DNA of 64,000 bases from Molanna angustata (GCA_963576475.1 OY754970.1:32093119-32157118); one strand, 5' to 3'. Numbered from the stretch's first letter, positions 22,741-35,600 are shown. Notes: generated by a model not told the origin, from the letters alone. Made by a program: numbers and translations.

Positions 22741-24079
22741 AAAATAACATTTAATATTAATTTTACAAGTTCTTAACAAGAAAATGTAAGATGGTGCAAA
22801 TTTAAATTATAAATAATACTTATGTACCTAGTTGTTAGGTAAATCTATTTTCCAACGAATCAATAATGGATATATTTATTTTCATGTCATATTTTGCTTT
22901 AACCAAAGAACATTGGCCATTGATATTTCCAATTTGATATTTATTATAATAATATTATGATACTAAATCAACAATGCATAATATTATCTTATATTGGCGG
23001 TCCACTGAAAAACGACACCTGCAGCAGAGTAACGAAACTCTTTAGTTCAAGATGAAAAAGGTTGTAAACTGTGCTATTGCTGGAATAAAGTTGAAAATAT
23101 ATAAAAATAAGATAAAGGTACATATTAAACAATAAAATATATTTATTTAAACAAAAAAAGGCTATAGAAAATAGTTAAAAAAACAATAACAATAAAATAA
23201 TAATAGATAGAGTAAAAAACGTAGCAGATGGAAAAGCGGTGAAGCGATTGATTTAGTTTCGGAAAAATTCGGTAGATGTCTTCACAGATTTGATTCAAAT
23301 ATAAGACAGACCAAAATAAGACGGTGTTTCATATTTTGCATAAAATCAGGCGACATCCAAATATTTGTATTCACCACGAAATGATGATTTTTTTCAGAAA
23401 AATGTTGAAAAAATAATGTACACCAAACACATTTGTCGGCAATATTACATAATATCTCAAGTATTTTGACACGACTCGTAAACGGCTTGTTTAGAGTTAA
23501 ATTTTCGGTGGTCTAATTTCGATTTTTTTACCGGATTATTATGCGAAACCATCAAAATGTTGAATGTGTACTTCGTTTATTTAAATATAAACTATAGACA
23601 AATACGTATGTGATATAATATAATCTTCATATGTAATATAATATAATCAAAATTGTAATAAAAATACAAAGGTACATATATTTGTATGTACTTCTTCTAT
23701 ACATACTTCCGCTGTTACCTACTTGATCTGCCAATAAGACTACAATCAGTCTCTTCACAAAATGCACGGTATAAAATATGCCATGTGGACTAGAACTAAT
23801 GTTGTATGAGTCATTAAACTGATGTTGTTTAGCAAGGAATAATATAACTATATATAAATTCAAGAAATTAATTTGAACTAGTTAAAGTAATATGAAATAA
23901 AATGTATTGTAAAATAACAAGCAGGTACAGTTTTTTTGTACATTCTAAAGAAAATTTATAATAAATCTTCTGTTCAATTTTTCTCTTTATTGACATGGCG
24001 GGAAATCAAAAACTCGACGTTTTTCGACATTCTTACAGAAATTATGGAAAAAAAGAGATACCTACGCAGAAATCATTTT
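22741..24079. other. AT-rich sequence, nothing recognised
   Basis: No exon with splice context, no SINE head and no element ends recognised in this 1.3-kb stretch. Confidence 0.4.
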
Positions 24080-24159
24080 CTTTAATGAATATGTCCTTGT
24101 TAAACAAGTACATATACATCTTCCTACGTTCCCTAAAATATTGGTAAACGAAATCGGAT
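24080..24159 (-). repeat. SINE family S3 3' fragment
   Basis: The reverse complement reads CCGATTTCGTTTACC, then AGGGAACGTAGGAAGATGTA and TATGTACTTGTTTAACAAGG, the S3 tail with an internal deletion. Confidence 0.65.
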
Positions 24160-24939
24160 TTTTCATAAATTGAGAAAACTTTTCTCCGGCCATGTCATAC
24201 CTCATGTCATGAAAATGACCGCTGTGACAGGCAAAGCGATATCGACATAATAAATTTCACAAATGACTGAAGAAAATTCAAATTTATTCCTTCTGAATAC
24301 GGGAGATTTATACAACACAACCGCAGTTGTATGTATTATTGTGTTCAAATTTATAAAACAAACCTATTAATCAAAATCTGCCAACAAAGTTTGAATACCT
24401 CAGAATATAATTGTAGACACACAAAACATAGTTTGTAGTGTTCATAAAATGTTATTTTTACAATGTTACAATATATTCGTCTATTATTGTTCACACCAAC
24501 ATCCTGTGAGAAGCGTCGATTCTTAATAAAATCGCCATTTATTTGTTAAGAGACTATTTTGAAAGATAAAGAGTTGTTCTCTGAAGATCGGTCGGATCAC
24601 AAAAACATCCCACTAAATCATTCCTTTCAACTTACAACAGGAAGAAAAATCGTAAATGTAATCAAAGCACATTATAATATTCACCATCGGCTATTTTAGA
24701 AAATGGGGATAAAACCAACCGGATAAAAGTCATCACGTTAAATATTGGCGGGGATAAAATTTGAAAGAAGATTCTAGAGAATAGAGTGGCTCATCAAAAA
24801 ACATCGCTATGAGTACCTACACAGTTCCGTATTGAAAAGAGAGATGCCGATAACATACATACGTATATGTTAAGGCCCTTGTATACATTGGACATATGGA
24901 TATAAACACAAAATTTATTTTATTTTTTTTATTTTCTGT
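24160..24939. other. AT-rich sequence, nothing recognised
   Basis: No gene or repeat boundary recognised. Confidence 0.4.
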
Positions 24940-25149
24940 AGTTTCTCGGGCAACTAACAGGTACTATGTCAAATATTAATTTAACACGCACCCAATAACA
25001 AGTTGCCACATTCTGGAGACTTACGATGTTAATCGTCTCACAGATCCAGACTGAAAAACACAATTAAAAACTGTGTCTCCACCGGGAATCGAACCCGAGA
25101 CCCTTGGATCAGCATTCAGATACCTAACCAACTGAGCCACGAAGGTCGT
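24940..25149 (-). mobile_element. tRNA-derived SINE family S1, full copy
   Basis: On the minus strand: CTTCGTGGCTCAGTTGGTTA, B box GGTTCGATTCCCGGTGGAGA, then TGAGACGATTAACATCGTAA, GTCTCCAGAATGTGGCAACT and CCTGTTAGTTGCCCGAGAAA with an A-rich tail at 24900-24940. Both pol III boxes are intact. Confidence 0.85.
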
Positions 25150-25230
25150 CAAATAGGCAACTAAATTACCTTCTAATGTATGAAACACTAAAAAATATTG
25201 TATATCACCAAATCTGTATGCCTACAATAT

Positions 25231-25545
25231 TTTTTTGACAAACTTTTCAACATCTTGATAGAGACGAAGTTGGAATATTATAGACGAACCAGGAACTCAA
25301 GGAACCTACGTGATCACTTTATGTGCTTGCGCAACGTTCACCATTTATGCCTTCTTATTGAGTTCCCTTATCAATGCAAATTTTTAAAGTTCTATATATT
25401 TGAATAATGAGTAACTAATCACCTGAAAATAAGACATTTTTACTATTGCCATGTATGATGTAACGAAGAAATCCTTTTTTGAAACGCCATCTATTGAGAG
25501 ATTGGTTTATTTGTTAACAATGAAAGCAACAGTCCGGCAAGAATA
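25231..25545 (+). mobile_element. MITE family D, 3'-truncated copy
   Basis: Begins TTTGACAAACTTTTCAACAT then CTTGATAGAGACGAAGTTGG, with interior blocks GATCACTTTATGTGCTTGCG, CTTATTGAGTTCCCTTATCA and AACGCCATCTATTGAGAGA. It ends in AATGAAAGCAACAGTCC without the far terminal repeat. Confidence 0.75.
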
Positions 25546-25609
25546 GTAATTGATATATTAAATTAGTAAACAACACAGCCGATAGTTTTTCATATTTTCT
25601 TTCGATTGA

Positions 25610-25747
25610 AGTAAAAACATTTTTTGACTTCAAAGTTGGAAAAACCGTGAAAAATATAGACCTGGCATACAAAAAATCTCGCGTATCATGACTTGAAATT
25701 TTGTCGATATGATGAGACATAAATTATCTTGAACAAATCGACAGTTG
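25610..25747 (-). mobile_element. Helentron/HINE-like 5'-end fragment
   Basis: Inverted fragment with TTTTTTGACTTCAAAGTTGG, TCTCGCGTATCATGACTTG and the 5' end AACAAATCGACAGTTGGA. Only about 140 bp next to the 5' terminus remain. Confidence 0.75.
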
Positions 25748-25759
25748 GACTATATTTTT

Positions 25760-25860
25760 ATACTTTGTATAAACCACGTTATTGAAATTGAAATTACGAA
25801 CGGTTTCGGAACTAACCGTTCCCTCAGACAGATTTTCAACATTTTCATATTTTTTCGTAG
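25760..25860 (+). repeat. Copy of the 'CCGAAACCGG' dispersed repeat
   Basis: ACTTTGTATAAACCACGTTA ... GGTTTCGGAACTAACCGTTC + CCTCA matches one arm of the long palindrome at 43360-43562. A weaker relative lies near 62500 (TCCGAAACCGGTCGATG). Confidence 0.6.
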
Positions 25861-25904
25861 TTATATAGTGGAAGTATCTCAATAATATCAAAAATTCGAA
25901 TGTT

Positions 25905-26420
25905 TGTATGTTTAGATGTTTGTTACTCAATCACGCGAAAACAGCTTAAAGGTTTTGGATGAAATTTGGCATTAAGGAGCCATATAAACCTAACACCTCA
26001 ATTTCAAAATCAAATCCCTCAAATATGTTAAACAGTGTGTTTCTAGAAAAAATAGTATAAGTCTTTTCAACATTTCTCTAGTGAATGTTCGTCACACAAT
26101 TTTAAAATTCAGCCTAAATTCCTATAAATAAATGATTAAAAATATCCTTTTTTGCAGCATTTTTGTTAAATTACTCCATAACCATGTGTCGTAGAGAAAT
26201 AAATCTTTTATACGCTTAAAGAGTGCATAAAATCAAAGTGAATGACCGATAAAGTGTTTTCATTTCAACTAAGGTTTGTTCTTAAAATGCAAAAAATCAA
26301 CAAATTTGGGGTTTCCGATAATTTAAATCACGTATAAACATTTTTTAACGCATGCGATATTTACCCTTACTAATGCGTAACTTCATTGTGCATTGGGCGG
26401 TTTTAATATATAATGTTTTC
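25905..26420 (+). repeat. Dispersed repeat family RF, copy 1
   Basis: Shares collinear diverged blocks with the inverse of 50825-51310: AATTTCAAAATCAAAT...CAAATAtGTtAA, GTCACACAATTTTAAAATT, GCATAAAATCAaAGTGAATG and TTGTTCTTAAAATGCAA. Non-coding, class unknown. It starts near ACAGCTTAAAGGTTTTGGAT. Confidence 0.5.
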
Positions 26421-26769
26421 AGTCACTAAGTTTAGCGTTATACATATGTCCTCTTAAGATTGTGTATAATTTATATCCTGGAAAAAGCAATGGGCTGCAC
26501 ATTTTTTACATTAATTCATATTTTCATTGAATAAAATCATGTACGAGCCGAGCAAAAGATTACCAAGTCGAAAAAAAATAATTTTTGTATTTGCATTTTC
26601 TATGGAAAATTGTCAACAAAACCAAATGACAGTTGTGTCAGCAATCCGATTGGTTCAACGCACTGCTTCAAACAAATCCGACTGTTGAGATTCGTCCGCT
26701 ACGCCTGTATGGATGCTAGCCTTTATTCTCCATTAAAAACGTAAGTGATGAGTGAAAATACGAAATTGT

Positions 26770-27060
26770 CATGAATCACGAATAGCTAAGGCCACTGCAC
26801 TCAGGTTTAATTCTCAGTAGGGTTTTTAGCTGTTTTCAGTCTCAAACGATTATCATAAGCCTAGACTAGACATACCTGTAGAACTTGTTATTTGCTCATA
26901 ATTGATTGAAATAGTGAATCACGAATAGGTAATGTCACTGGTCTCAGGTTTAATTCTCAGTTGGTTTTAATTCTGTTTTCAGTCTCAATCTGTGCAAAAC
27001 GATTATCATAAGCCTAGACTAGACATACCTACCTGTAGAATCTGTTATTTGCTCAAAATG
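26770..27060 (+). repeat. Two tandem copies of a degenerate SINE-like unit
   Basis: Two ~140-bp units (from about 26780 and about 26920) each contain GAATCACGAATAG, CAGGTTTAATTCTCAGT (a decayed B box), TGTTTTCAGTCTCAA, ACGATTATCATAAGCCTAGA and TTATTTGCTC. The second has extra CTGTGCA and CTAC insertions. A tandem SINE-like pair. Confidence 0.6.
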
Positions 27061-27094
27061 TAATTATTAATTATACATACCTAAATAATTTATG

Positions 27095-27293
27095 TTCCAG
27101 TTTGTACCGGGTTATCAACATTATTTTTTTTATATTTCCACATATCTCTAGAACCATAAAAGCTAGAACAGTGAAAAATTGTATAAATTATACATTTAGA
27201 CAAATACAATATTTCAAACTTTTTTTGATTAAATATTTCCACGATTTCTCAAACTATTTTTATTTAGAAAAACATTTTTTCATAACAAATTAT
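27095..27293 (+). mobile_element. Old Helentron/HINE-like copy (mid-element fragment)
   Basis: Matches the middle of the family (GTTATCAACA..TTTCCACATATCTC, AACCATAAAAGCTAGAACAG) but is more diverged. It is interrupted at 27293 by a young copy of the same family; a matching 3' end occurs at 28690-28819. Confidence 0.6.
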
Positions 27294-27496
27294 CCAACTG
27301 TCGATTTGTTCAGGAGAACTTTGTTCTCTTAACATATCGACAATGTTTCAAGCCAGGATACGCGAGAATTGTATGCAGAGGTCTACTTTTTTCACGGCTT
27401 TTGCAACTTTGAAGTCAAAAAACACCAACTTAGAGGCTTCGCAGTATATATGTTCCATACACGGATTTACTCAGAATTCGGAGTAGAACATTTCGT

Positions 27497-27588
<92 letters not shown>

Positions 27589-28240
27589 GTGTGTGTGTGT
27601 GTGTGTGTCTTGTGTGTGTCCCCCCCCTTATAACTTTTGATCCGCTCAGCTTACAAAACTTTTATACTCAGAATTTTGAATTTTTGTTTCAGTCAGGGGT
27701 TATCAACTTTTGAATTTTTTTTGGTTTCTCAAACATTTTTGACTGAGAAAAATATTTTTTTATGATAAATTTATGAGTCTAACTGCCTATATTTCCATTT
27801 TTTTTAAAATATCGAAAAAAGCCAAAACACCCCAACTAGAAAATTTAATTTTCTATAAAAAATATTGACATTGTATTAGCACATCTCAAATTTTTTTTAA
27901 CAATTTTTATAAAAATTGAATTTAGTGACGACATTGCTTCATACAATTTGTATGGAAATAGCCTACTCACAATATCTAAGAAGACTTAATAATTTGATAC
28001 TAATCTCCAAACATACATACATACCATCATGCTGTTTTCACATTCTGGGTAGGATCAAAGGACTGACCTCCATACTATCCTATCTTGACATACATACCTA
28101 GGTACATGTGTTGTATAGAAAACCAAATATCTTAAAATATTAAATAATTTGTATTTATGGGTTTATAGTTTGGTACTTATTCTTCAACTGTACATACTAT
28201 CACTATCGACAGTTGGATCTCATGTGTTACATGCAATTAG
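27294..28240 (+). mobile_element. Helentron/HINE-like element, complete copy with expanded (TG)n
   Basis: Starts CCAACTGTCGATTTGTTCAG and ends ATCGACAGTTGGATCTCATG + TGTTACATGCAATTAG. The core (27497-27620) is an expanded TG tract with GAGGG and CTTG interruptions, followed by C7. About 150 bp of the centre (the GAGCC to CAGTCAGG and CCATATATC segments) are missing compared with the 14.7-kb copy. It is flanked by T on both sides. Confidence 0.82.
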
Positions 28241-28689
28241 TTTATATTATTTTTTATTCGTCATAGTGTTAGTTAATTTTTATAAGATCAAGTAGTAGGT
28301 TGAAGTGAGACAGAGGTGCAAGTATAAGTTATAGTGTAGTGTGAAATATTGCTTGATGTTAAAAAGGGTTAATGCTATATAATTTTGAATTATTGTAAAT
28401 CAGTTATGTATTATTATTAAATAAATTTTCAGTTTCTTTTCTTCCTTTAGTAATCAACCAGCTGTTTGCTATAGCTATCAATTAGATATGTGAGTAGGTT
28501 CTTATGAATGAAAAGTCAGTTTGAAAGAGGTTATATATTTTAGGACCTATGTACGCGTAATTTTTCAGACCATGAGTTGTATTAATTTTTGGTATTTCAT
28601 CAATTTAGTAATGCTTGTGTAGTATTGTGTGAATGTGATATGTCCATTTTTTTTTAAAAATTGAAAAACGCGAAACACGCTATAATGGT

Positions 28690-28819
28690 TTGAAATAGTT
28701 ATCTTAAAATATTCAATAATTTGGATTGAAGGGTTTATAGTTTGGTACCAATGTATTCTTCAACTTACTATACATACTATCGTCAAAGACAGTTGGATCT
28801 CATGTGTTACATGCAACTA
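28690..28819 (+). mobile_element. Helentron/HINE-like 3'-end fragment
   Basis: TTATAGTTTGGTACCAATGT, ACATACTATCGTC and ACAGTTGGATCTCATGTGTT + ACATGCAACTA: subterminal repeat plus terminal hairpin. Probably the 3' end of the old copy broken by the 27294-28240 insertion, with about 450 bp of other sequence between. Confidence 0.65.
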
Positions 28820-28837
28820 TTAAATAAAATTTAGATG

Positions 28838-29015
28838 GGTCGATAGCAGAGCGGTTAGCGCGCTGGGCTAGTAATCCAGTGGTCGCGAGTTCGAATCCTG
28901 CCTCGACCGATTTCGTTCACCTATAGCACAAGCATTTATTTGCTTATTTTAGGGAACGTAGGAAGATGTATATGTACTTGTTTAACAAGGACATATTCAT
29001 TTAAAAAAAAAAGAA
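28838..29015 (+). mobile_element. tRNA-derived SINE family S3, best copy (Thr-AGT-like head)
   Basis: Positions 28838-28911 fold as a tRNA: acceptor GGTCGA/TCGACC, anticodon stem CTGGG/TCCAG around loop CTAGTAA (anticodon AGT), and T arm GTTCGAATCC. The body follows: GATTTCGTTCACCTATAGCA, AGGGAACGTAGGAAGATGTA, TGTACTTGTTTAACAAGGAC, then an A-rich tail. An unattached tRNA gene is unlikely because the same body follows the head in other copies (20.5, 51.5 kb). Confidence 0.85.
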
Positions 29016-29467
29016 GAAATGATAATGTTTGGGTAGGTCGGGTAAACAATTGTTCCAACCCTGACCTTTCTAATGTGCTTAACTTAGATTGAGAATATCG
29101 AACGATAATATAGCTATATGAAAATATCATATTATATGGACTTGCTTGTTTCAAGGCTGTATACCTCCAAATGGCGAACCACGTTATCATCGGAATATTT
29201 TTAGAAAAGTGGTACTATTAAAAGAATTAAATAAAACGTCACAATAACACCATCAAAGTACGCTTTGATATTGAGTATAATGTAATTTTCAACAATTGGA
29301 TAATAGATATTTCACAGGTGAATTAATTAATATATTTGCTTGGTCTAATTTTGAAATGTTTGTATCCAACAAGATGATTATTCATAGATATCACCAAGTA
29401 TCACTACAAATAGACTCACCTTGACAAAAAATATAAATTAATTTTCATTTTCGTATGATAGTACTGA
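29016..29467. other. AT-rich sequence, nothing recognised
   Basis: No gene or repeat boundary recognised between the SINE and the nested satellite-bearing element. Confidence 0.4.
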
Positions 29468-29575
29468 GGCCCTAGCCAAAATGAGAAAACGCTGTACGAG
29501 ATTCCAAAACGCTGGATTTGTCGACGTCAGTATTCAGCGTCATTCTCCAACAAACGTCAAATCCCATACAAAAAA
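29468..29575. mobile_element. Foldback MITE (family F), left half, split by satellite-bearing element
   Basis: GGCCCTAGCCAAAATGAGAA AACGCTGT... through CAACAAACGTCAAATC CCATACAAAAAA. It is homologous to the left and central part of the foldback element at 44650-44832. The matching right half (AGCGCTTTGC..GAACAGCGTTTTATCAATTTGGCTCTCTAGGG) resumes at 40629. Confidence 0.6.
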
Positions 29576-29640
29576 CGAGTGGGTTGTGGCCTACACTAAA
29601 CTCTCCACACCACAAATATTGACAATGAAATATTTTATTC
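29576..29640 (+). mobile_element. Family RE element, left end flanking the satellite
   Basis: CGAGTGGGTTGTGGCCTACACTAAACTCTCC matches the left end of the 554-bp element at 4661. The right end of the same family occurs at 40480-40628, on the far side of the satellite, in the same orientation. The whole 29576-40628 block therefore reads as one 11-kb element. Confidence 0.65.
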
Positions 29641-32600
29641 ATTCTAAATTTTACTACCAGGAATATAAATTTTCTAACGATAGTATATTTTCATGTTAAG
29701 ATAGACAAACTATTAATGCCGTATAGTGAAGAATGCTTATGTTGTATGAAATATTTTAAAAAAAGCAGATAAATTTTGATTTAAAGAACGCGAGAGCATT
29801 TTCAAAATTTTGACACGTGATATCATATGAAGATTTTTTTGTTATTTATGGAAAGCTAATCAGTTCTATGTTCAAGCTCTTTACATTATAACATGAAATC
29901 AAATTACTGAACGTTTCCATACATAGAAATTTATCTAATTTCATTTTTATTCATACTAAATGTTACTATCAGGAATATAAATTTTCTTCCGATAGTATAT
30001 TTTTATGTTAAGATAGACAAACTATTAATGCAGTATAGTGAAGAATGCTTATGTTGTATGAAATATTTTTAAAAAAGCACATAAATTTTGTTTTAAAGAA
30101 CGCAAGAGTATTTTCCAAATTTTGACAGGTGATATCATATGAAGAATTTTTTTGTTATTTATGGAAAGCTAATCAGTTCTATGTTCAAGCTCTTTACATT
30201 ATAACATGAAATCAAATAACTGAACTTTTCCATACATAGAAATTTATCTAATTACATTTTTATTCATACTAAATGTTACTACCAGGAATATAAATTTTCT
30301 TCCGATAGTATATTTTTATGTTAAGATAAACAAACTATTAATGCAGTATAGTGAAGAATGCTTATGTTGTATGAAATATTTTTAAAAAAGCACATAAATT
30401 TTGTTTTAAAGAACGCAAGAGTATTTTCCAAATTTTGACAGGTGATATCATATGAAGAATTTTTTTGTTATTTATGGAAAGCTAATCAGTTCTATGTTCA
30501 AGCTCTTTACATTATAACATGAAATCAAATTACTGAACTTTTCCATACATAGAAATTTATCTAATTACATTTTTATTCATACTAAATGTTACTACCAGGA
30601 ATATAAATTTTCTTCCGATAGTATATTTTTATGTTAAGATAGACAAACTATTAATGCAGTATAGGGAAGAATGCTTATGTTGTATGAAATATTTTAAAAA
30701 AAGCAGATAAATTTTGTTCTAAAGAACGCGAGAGCATTTTCCAAATTTGGAGAGGTGATATCATATGAAGAATTTTTTTGTTATTTATGGAAAGCTAATC
30801 AGTTCTATGTTCAAGCTCTTTACATTATAACATGAAATCAAATTACTGAACTTTTCCATACATAGAAATTTATCTAATTACATTTTTATTCATACTAAAT
30901 GTTACTATCAGGAATGTAAATTTTCTTCCGATAGTATATTTTTATGTTAAGATAAACAAACTATTAATGCAGTATAGTGAAGAATGCTTATGTTGTATGA
31001 AATATTTTAAAAAAAGCAGATAAATTTTGTTCTAAAGAACGCGAGAGCATTTTCCAAATTTTGACAGGTGATATCATATGAAGATTTTTTTTGTTATTTA
31101 TGGAAAGCTAATCAGTTCTATGTTCAAGCTCTTTACATTATAACATGAAATCAAATTACTGAACTTTTCCATACATAGAAATTTATCTAATTACATTTTT
31201 ATTCATACTAAATGTTACTATCAGGAACGTAAATTTTCTTCCGATAGTATATTTTTATGTTAAGATAAACAAACTATTAATGCAGTATAGTGAAGAATGC
31301 TTATGTTGTATGAAATATTTTAAAAAAAGCAGATAAATTTTGTTCTAAAGAACGCGAGAGCATTTTCCAAATTTTGACAGGTGATATCATATGAAGATTT
31401 TTTTTGTTATTTATGGAAAGCTAATCAGTTCTATGTTCAAGCTCTTTACATTATAACAAGAAATCAAATTACTGAACTTTTCCATACATAGAAATTTATC
31501 TAATTACATTTTTATTCATACTAAATGTTACTATCAGGAATGTAAATTTTCTTCCGATAGTATATTTTTATGTTAAGATAAACAAACTATTAATGCAGTA
31601 TAGTGAAGAATGCTTATGTTGTATGAAATATTTTAAAAAAAGCAGATAAATTTTGTTCTAAAGAACGCGAGAGCATTTTCCAAATTTTGACAGGTGATAT
31701 CATATGAAGATTTTTTTTGTTATTTATGGAAAGCTAATCAGTTCTATGTTCAAGCTCTTTACATTATAACATGAAATCAAATTACAGAACTTTTCCATAC
31801 ATAGAAATTTATCTAATTACATTTTTATTCATACTAAATGTTACTATCAGGAATGTAAATTTTCTTCCGATAGTATATTTTTATGTTAAGATAAACAAAC
31901 TATTAATGCAGTATAGTGAAGAATGCTTATGTTGTATGAAATATTTTAAAAAAAGCAGATAAATTTTGTTCTAAAGAACGCGAGAGCATTTTCCAAATTT
32001 TGACAGGTGATATCATATGAAGATTTTTTTTGTTGTTTATGGAAAGCTAATCAGTTCTATGTTCAAGCTTTTTACATTATAACATGAAATCAAATTACTG
32101 AACTTTTCCATACATAGAAATTTATCTAATTACATTTTTATTCATACTAAATGTTACTATCAAGAATGTAAATTTTCTTCCGATAGTATATTTTTATGTT
32201 AAGATAAACAAACTATTAATGCAGTATAGTGAAGAATGCTTATGTTGTATGAAATATTTTAAAAAAAGCAGATAAATTTTGTTCTAAAGAACGCGAGAGC
32301 ATTTTCCAAATTTTGACAGGTGATATCATATGAAGATTTTTTTTGTTATTTATGGAAAGCTAATCAGTTCTATGTTCAAGCTCTTTACATTATAACATGA
32401 TATCAAATTACTGAACTTTTCCATACATAGAAATTTATCTAATTACATTTTTATTCATACTAAATGTTACTATCAGGAATATAAATTTTCTTCCGATAGT
32501 ATATTTTTATGTTAAGATAGACAAACTATTAATGCAGTATAGGGAAAAATGCTTATGTTGTATGAAATATTTTAAAAAAAGCAGATAAATTTTGTTCTAA

Positions 32601-35600
32601 AGAACGCGAGAGCATTTTCCAAATTTTGACAGGTGATATCATATGAAGATTTTTTTTGTTATTTATGGAAAGCTAATCAGTTCTATGTTCAAGCTCTTTA
32701 CATTATAACATGAAATCAAATTACTGAACTTTTCCATACATAGAAATTTATCTAATTACATTTTTATTCATACTAAATGTTACTATCAGGAATGTAAATT
32801 TTCTTCCGATAGTATATTTTTATGTTAAGATAAACAAACTATTAATGCAGTATAGTGAAGAATGCTTATGTTGTATGAAATATTTTAAAAAAAGCAGATA
32901 AATTTTGTTCTAAAGAACGCGAGAGCATTTTCCAAATTTTGACAGGTGATATCATATGAAGATTTTTTTTGTTATTTATGGAAAGCTAATCAGTTCTATG
33001 TTCAAGCTCTTTACATTATAACATGAAATCAAATTACTGAACTTTTCCATACATAGAAATTTATCTAATTACATTTTTATTCATACTAAATGTTACTATC
33101 AGGAACGTAAATTTTCTTCCGATAGTATATTTTTATGTTAAGATAAACAAACTATTAATGCAGTATAGTGAAGAATGCTTATGTTGTATGAAATATTTTA
33201 AAAAAAGCAGATAAATTTTGTTCTAAAGAACGCGAGAGCATTTTCCAAATTTTGACAGGTGATATCATATGAAGATTTTTTTTGTTATTTATGGAAAGCT
33301 AATCAGTTCTATGTTCAAGCTCTTTACATTATAACAAGAAATCAAATTACTGAACTTTTCCATACATAGAAATTTATCTAATTACATTTTTATTCATACT
33401 AAATGTTACTATCAGGAATGTAAATTTTCTTCCGATAGTATATTTTTATGTTAAGATAAACAAACTATTAATGCAGTATAGTGAAGAATGCTTATGTTGT
33501 ATGAAATATTTTAAAAAAAGCAGATAAATTTTGTTCTAAAGAACGCGAGAGCATTTTCCAAATTTTGACAGGTGATATCATATGAAGATTTTTTTTGTTG
33601 TTTATGGAAAGCTAATCAGTTCTATGTTCAAGCTTTTTACATTATAACATGAAATCAAATTACTGAACTTTTCCATACATAGAAATTTATCTAATTACAT
33701 TTTTATTCATACTAAATGTTACTATCAAGAATGTAAATTTTCTTCCGATAGTATATTTTTATGTTAAGATAAACAAACTATTAATGCAGTATAGTGAAGA
33801 ATGCTTATGTTGTATGAAATATTTTAAAAAAAGCAGATAAATTTTGTTCTAAAGAACGCGAGAGCATTTTCCAAATTTTGACAGGTGATATCATATGAAG
33901 ATTTTTTTTGTTATTTATGAAAGCTAATCAGTTCTATGTTCAAGCTCTTTACATTATAACATGATATCAAATTACTGAACTTTTCCATACATAGAAATTT
34001 ATCTAATTACATTTTTATTCATACTAAATGTTACTATCAGGAATATAAATTTTCTTCCGATAGTATATTTTTATGTTAAGATAGACAAACTATTAATGCA
34101 GTATAGGGAAAAATGCTTATGTTGTATGAAATATTTTAAAAAAAGCAGATAAATTTTGTTCTAAAGAACGCGAGAGCATTTTCCAAATTTTGACAGGTGA
34201 TATCATATGAAGATTTTTTTTGTTGTTTATGGAAAGCTAATCAGTTCTATGTTCAAGCTTTTTACATTATAACATGAAATCAAATTACTGAACTTTTCCA
34301 TACATAGAAATTTATCTAATTACATTTTTATTCATACTAAATGTTACTATCAAGAATGTAAATTTTCTTCCGATAGTATATTTTTATGTTAAGATAAACA
34401 AACTATTAATGCAGTATAGTGAAGAATGCTTATGTTGTATGAAATATTTTAAAAAAAGCAGATAAATTTTGTTCTAAAGAACGCGAGAGCATTTTCCAAA
34501 TTTTGACAGGTGATATCATATGAAGATTTTTTTTGTTATTTATGGAAAGCTAATCAGTTCTATGTTCAAGCTCTTTACATTATAACATGAAATCAAATTA
34601 CAGAACTTTTCCATACATAGAAATTTATCTAATTACATTTTTATTCATACTAAATGTTACTATCAGGAATGTAAATTTTCTTCCGATAGTATATTTTTAT
34701 GTTAAGATAAACAAACTATTAATGCAGTATAGTGAAGAATGCTTATGTTGTATGAAATATTTTAAAAAAAGCAGATAAATTTTGTTCTAAAGAACGCGAG
34801 AGCATTTTCCAAATTTTGACAGGTGATATCATATGAAGATTTTTTTTGTTGTTTATGGAAAGCTAATCAGTTCTATGTTCAAGCTTTTTACATTATAACA
34901 TGAAATCAAATTACTGAACTTTTCCATACATAGAAATTTATCTAATTACATTTTTATTCATACTAAATGTTACTATCAAGAATGTAAATTTTCTTCCGAT
35001 AGTATATTTTTATGTTAAGATAAACAAACTATTAATGCAGTATAGTGAAGAATGCTTATGTTGTATGAAATATTTTAAAAAAAGCAGATAAATTTTGTTC
35101 TAAAGAACGCGAGAGCATTTTCCAAATTTTGACAGGTGATATCATATGAAGATTTTTTTTGTTATTTATGAAAGCTAATCAGTTCTATGTTCAAGCTCTT
35201 TACATTATAACATGATATCAAATTACTGAACTTTTCCATACATAGAAATTTATCTAATTACATTTTTATTCATACTAAATGTTACTATCAGGAATATAAA
35301 TTTTCTTCCGATAGTATATTTTTATGTTAAGATAGACAAACTATTAATGCAGTATAGGGAAAAATGCTTATGTTGTATGAAATATTTTAAAAAAAGCAGA
35401 TAAATTTTGTTCTAAAGAACGCGAGAGCATTTTCCAAATTTTGACAGGTGATATCATATGAAGATTTTTTTTGTTATTTATGGAAAGCTAATCAGTTCTA
35501 TGTTCAAGCTCTTTACATTATAACATGAAATCAAATTACTGAACTTTTCCATACATAGAAATTTATCTAATTACATTTTTATTCATACTAAATGTTACTA

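Noticed and set aside
28838..28911. A genuine tRNA-Thr(AGT) gene
   Set aside because: The tRNA-like part is followed by the same SINE body and A-rich tail as in other copies (20.5, 42.7, 51.5 kb), so it is a SINE head. A functional gene copy cannot be fully excluded without expression data.
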